From the NCBI GenBank assembly GCA_900757695.1, contig CAAEOU010000222.1:1-13531 (forward strand): a stretch of 13,531 bases of DNA, in the 5' to 3' direction. This stretch comes from an uncultured Oscillospiraceae bacterium. Its GTDB lineage: Bacteria; Bacillota_A; Clostridia; Oscillospirales; Oscillospiraceae. A model generated the notes under the pieces. That model was not told where the DNA came from. It worked only from the letters and a program-made list of their open reading frames with translations, and ran no database searches. The position numbers and the translations under genes are program-made. Within the stretch, counting starts at the first letter, position 1; each line of letters starts with the position of its first letter. This document shows positions 11,455 through 13,531 of this stretch, one piece after another.

Positions 11455-11514
11455 AAAGAATGCTCCTTTGATTTGAAATTGGGATCCATGAGATCATGTA
11501 TCTCTTTGCCTTTC

Positions 11515-11543
11515 ATTATAGTCATTTTCAGTTGAAATGCTTA
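11515..11543 (-). promoter_or_regulatory. SDR operon promoter with palindrome in the spacer
   Basis: On the minus strand TATAAT (11520-11515) has only a weak -35 (TAAGCA, 11543-11538, 17-bp spacer). Between them lies the palindrome TTTCA-AC-TGAAA, extended on the plus strand as CATTTTCA-GT-TGAAATG (11523-11539). A good -10 with a poor -35 and an operator in the spacer suggests a regulated promoter, possibly of MerR or repressor type. The leader is about 55 nt. Confidence 0.55.
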
Positions 11544-11610
11544 GTACAAAAGATACAAAAACAAAATTGATTATTGGGAGTTCTTACAGATGTGAATCCA
11601 AAAATCTCCA

Positions 11611-11647
11611 AATAAAAAAGCGTACCGCTGCACGACGGTACGCTTTT
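11611..11647 (-). terminator. Terminator after the 119-aa gene
   Basis: On the minus strand AAAAGCGTACCG (11647-11636) pairs with CGGTACGCTTTT (11627-11616), 12 bp with an 8-nt loop; the U tract continues to six U. It ends the transcript 13 nt past the stop codon. Confidence 0.9.
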
Positions 11648-11660
11648 GGAATTCTGAGGT

Positions 11661-12020
11661 TTATTCAGGCTTTTTTGTGCCGGGGCCAACGGAGACAACG
11701 ATCCCGCGCCGCATATCCATATCGGTTTTTATGAGATAGATAACATCCTCGGTTCCGGCTGGAACAGGGATCTCTCTGGTCACCATATTCTTTTCCTCTG
11801 GATAAAGAGCAATCAGGAAGGTGTGTGCAGCTTCATCCAACGGAAGCTCAATGGTGGCGCCATTGGTAATGGGAACAGGACCCTCCAGCGCATTGCACTG
11901 GGCCCGGGTGAGGCCCTCAAGGCGCTCCATAAACCGTTCACGGGTTTCATCCAGAATACAGAAATAGCTGAGGCCAAAGCCCATCAGGGCGCGCTGGCGG
12001 TGAATGATCAAATGTCTCAT
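11661..12020 (-). CDS. Hypothetical protein, 119 aa
   Basis: I do not recognise a named family. The protein begins MRHLIIHRQRALMGFGLSYFC and is followed by a helical charged segment (about 24-45). From about residue 48 it alternates short hydrophobic strands and turns (GATIELPLDEAAHTFLIAL, then EDVIYLIKTDMDMRRGIVVSV), which suggests a small all-beta domain. There is no signal peptide or membrane segment. GGAGAG lies 6 nt before the ATG. The gene is a single unit with its own promoter and terminator, and codon use is like its neighbours, so it is a genuine gene. The neighbours do not indicate a role. Confidence 0.8.
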   Translation of the reverse strand: MRHLIIHRQRALMGFGLSYFCILDETRERFMERLEGLTRAQCNALEGPVPITNGATIELPLDEAAHTFLIALYPEEKNMVTREIPVPAGTEDVIYLIKTDMDMRRGIVVSVGPGTKKPE

Positions 12021-12067
12021 GGGGATCTCTCCTTCATAATCTGTGCAGTCGATGTATCATTGAATAT

Positions 12068-12096
12068 ATTGTAGCACAGATCTGAAAGCGGGGCAA
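12068..12096 (-). promoter_or_regulatory. Promoter of the 119-aa gene
   Basis: On the minus strand TTGCCC (12096-12091), a 17-bp spacer ending TGTGC, and TACAAT (12073-12068). Start near 12061. Confidence 0.65.
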
Positions 12097-12105
12097 CTGC
12101 CCGGA

Positions 12106-13134
12106 TCAAAGTTCCGCAGAGAAGGCATAGCGGATCACGTGGTGATACCGCTCCCCTTTTTTGAGAATCGGCTTTTGAAATGCATCAATGGCCATGGCGT
12201 TGGGAAAATACTGTCCTTCCAGACAGATACCGGAGTGCGGAGCATAGGGGCGCTTTCCATTGGGGGCATCCACAAAGTTGCCGGAATAGAGCTGCACGCC
12301 GGGAAGGTCTGTGGATTCCACCATGGAAATGCCGGTGATGGGGCTGAAAAGACGTGCATCAGGCTCCAACTGCCCATGATTGCGCAGCACAAAGTTATGG
12401 TCATAGCCATTGCAGTGATGAAGCTGCCGGCAATCAGCACCAATGTCCTGTCCGATGGCCTTTTCCTGCCGGAAATCAAAGGGCGTACCCTCCACCGGCG
12501 CAATGACACCTGTAGGCAAGGTGTTTTCATCGTTTTCCGTAAAGAAATCGGCGTGAATTTGCAGCAGCTGCCCCATGGGGTCTGCACCGCCGCTGAGGTC
12601 AAAATAGCAGTGATTGGTGAGGTTTACCACGGTGTCCTGATCGGAAACTGCCTCCATATCAATATTCAGCACCAGATCCCGGGAAAATGTGAAGCGAATG
12701 GTGACCTCCAGCGTGCCGGGATAACCCTGATCCCCATCCGGTGAATGAAGCTGCATTTCCAGCGTATCACCGATGATCCGGGCCTGAAACATCCGCTGAT
12801 GGTAGCCGTGAAGCCCGCCGTGGGAGTGGTTGGGGCCGCTGTTTGCTTCCAGCGGGTAGCGGATCCCGTTCAGCGCAAAGGCTGCGCCGCCAATGCGATT
12901 GGCGTGACGGCCCACGATGCCGCCAAAGTAAAAAGTGCCGGCTTCATAGTCTGCGGGAGTCGGATAGCCAAGCACCACGTCAGTTGGGGTGCCGCTGTGA
13001 TCCGGCACCACCAGCGACTGAACGGTAGCACCGTAGTCAAGGATATCCGTATAGGCGCCGGATCCGTCAGAAAGGCGGTAACGGGTCACAGGGGTTCCGT
13101 CAGACAGGCTGCCAAAGGGATGAGCGGTAATCAT
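12106..13134 (-). CDS. galM: Aldose 1-epimerase (galactose mutarotase)
   Basis: A cytosolic enzyme that interconverts alpha and beta anomers of galactose, glucose and related sugars; 342 residues, the normal size. Family marks are GRHANRIGGAAFALNG (75-90), HSHGG (103-107), TNHCYFDL with catalytic His175, the central GYDHNFVL (243-250), and LEGQYFPNA with catalytic base Glu306. The start at 13134 is chosen because GAGGAGG lies 8 nt upstream. An in-frame ATG 11 codons earlier (13167) coincides with the predicted transcription start and so cannot be used from this promoter. No galactokinase or galT is next to it, so a general sugar mutarotase role, perhaps linked to the GH3 enzyme's products, is as likely as the Leloir pathway. 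No clear terminator is seen between it and the next gene promoter at 12096. Confidence 0.95.
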   Translation of the reverse strand: MITAHPFGSLSDGTPVTRYRLSDGSGAYTDILDYGATVQSLVVPDHSGTPTDVVLGYPTPADYEAGTFYFGGIVGRHANRIGGAAFALNGIRYPLEANSGPNHSHGGLHGYHQRMFQARIIGDTLEMQLHSPDGDQGYPGTLEVTIRFTFSRDLVLNIDMEAVSDQDTVVNLTNHCYFDLSGGADPMGQLLQIHADFFTENDENTLPTGVIAPVEGTPFDFRQEKAIGQDIGADCRQLHHCNGYDHNFVLRNHGQLEPDARLFSPITGISMVESTDLPGVQLYSGNFVDAPNGKRPYAPHSGICLEGQYFPNAMAIDAFQKPILKKGERYHHVIRYAFSAEL

Positions 13135-13173
13135 GGGTATATCCTCCTCTGCTCTCCAGAAATGCATGGATTC

Positions 13174-13201
13174 ATTATACCAGCAGAGAAGGCAATGTCA
13201 A
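13174..13201 (-). promoter_or_regulatory. galM promoter
   Basis: On the minus strand TTGACA (13201-13196), a 16-bp spacer ending TGG, and TATAAT (13179-13174): consensus boxes with an extended -10. The -35 box almost touches the stop codon of the preceding gene (13204-13206). Start near 13167. Confidence 0.88.
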
Positions 13202-13203
13202 GG

Positions 13204-13531
13204 TCAGCAGTTCTGCGGGATCCGGAGGGTCAGAATAATCTCCTCGGGGCTCTCCTGACGCTGCACCTGTGCCGGAACGCCTGCGACTCGGAGCAGCTCA
13301 GCGTCCTTGACCACCCGTTCCAGCACCAGTCTGGCCTCCCGGCGGCGATAGCGTGCGCTGCTGGTGAGTGTCTTCTGCGCCAGATAATTGTCAATGTATT
13401 GGACCGTTTGCGCAACGCTGAGCTTTCGCTGTATGAGCTCCTGTAAAACGCTCAGTCGTGCATCTTCGCCGTACACGCGCAGAAGCTCCCGGGCATGGCG
13501 CTCAGAGAGCCCATGCTCTGTCAGGGCATGA
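13204..13531 (-). CDS. C-terminal part of an unidentified protein (5' end beyond window)
   Basis: An open frame enters from the right edge and ends at 13204. The visible 109 or so residues start with HALTEHGLSERHARELLRVYG, a helix-hairpin-helix-like pattern of the kind seen in DNA-processing proteins. This is followed by helical segments (SVLQELIQRKLSVAQTVQYI), an Arg-rich stretch RYRRREARLVLERVV, and a last part PEEIILTLRIPQNC. A GTG at 13474-13476 could start a shorter form, but the frame is open and coding-like upstream without a ribosome site at the GTG, so a longer gene is more likely. I cannot name the family. No terminator separates it from the galM promoter, so readthrough into galM is possible. 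Confidence 0.65.
   Translation of the reverse strand, partial: HALTEHGLSERHARELLRVYGEDARLSVLQELIQRKLSVAQTVQYIDNYLAQKTLTSSARYRRREARLVLERVVKDAELLRVAGVPAQVQRQESPEEIILTLRIPQNC

Noticed and set aside
13135..13167. Upstream ATG start (13167) for galM
   Set aside because: It coincides with the predicted transcription start, and the ribosome site lies before 13134.
1..13531. tRNA, rRNA, CRISPR, insertion sequence or prophage
   Set aside because: No cloverleaf with CCA-type ends, no regularly spaced repeats, and no transposase or integrase frames were seen on either strand.

Overview
The window reads as chromosome of an anaerobic gut Clostridia, most likely an Oscillospiraceae/Ruminococcaceae-type bacterium. 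This is inferred from moderate GC content, AGGAGG ribosome sites, sigma-A-like promoters, intrinsic terminators after most genes, a zinc-type L28, a butyryl/4-hydroxybutyrate-type CoA-transferase, a cytosolic GH3 glucosidase and an O-acetylhomoserine sulfhydrylase. No tRNA, rRNA, CRISPR array, transposase or phage gene was seen.

Left part (1-3773): a divergent sulfur module. On the minus strand, two permeases and an ATPase of a polar amino acid ABC importer run off the left edge. Their transcript begins with a short leader ORF carrying four consecutive cysteine codons, then a hairpin, then a strong intrinsic terminator immediately before the first permease: the layout of a ribosome-mediated cysteine attenuator. 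Divergently, metY (O-acetylhomoserine sulfhydrylase) has a perfect promoter and a leader of about 260 nt. That leader holds its own small ORF, an intrinsic terminator and an 11-bp mutually exclusive antiterminator helix. The two promoters share the motif AATTYCCTATTGAC, with a third, inverted copy just downstream of the metY start site. The simplest reading is coordinated control of cyst(e)ine uptake and homocysteine/methionine synthesis by sulfur amino acid supply.

Middle (3774-9472): a small two-CBS-domain protein; a GH3 beta-glucosidase with reversed domain order; a degenerate FliB-like protein on the minus strand; and an acetyl-CoA hydrolase/CoA-transferase family enzyme on the minus strand. 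Most are single-gene units with their own promoter and terminator.

Right part (9473-13531): an intergenic stretch of 476 nt with a possible frameshifted small ORF and a strong hairpin; then, all on the minus strand, rpmB (L28), a two-gene unit of an SDR resembling 3-alpha-hydroxysteroid dehydrogenase/carbonyl reductase plus a SnoaL-like protein, an unrecognised 119-aa protein, galM (aldose 1-epimerase), and the C-terminal part of an unidentified gene cut by the window edge.

The strongest candidate for a new system is the pair of back-to-back attenuators between 1795 and 2386. Pairing schemes were worked out by eye, not by a folding program.
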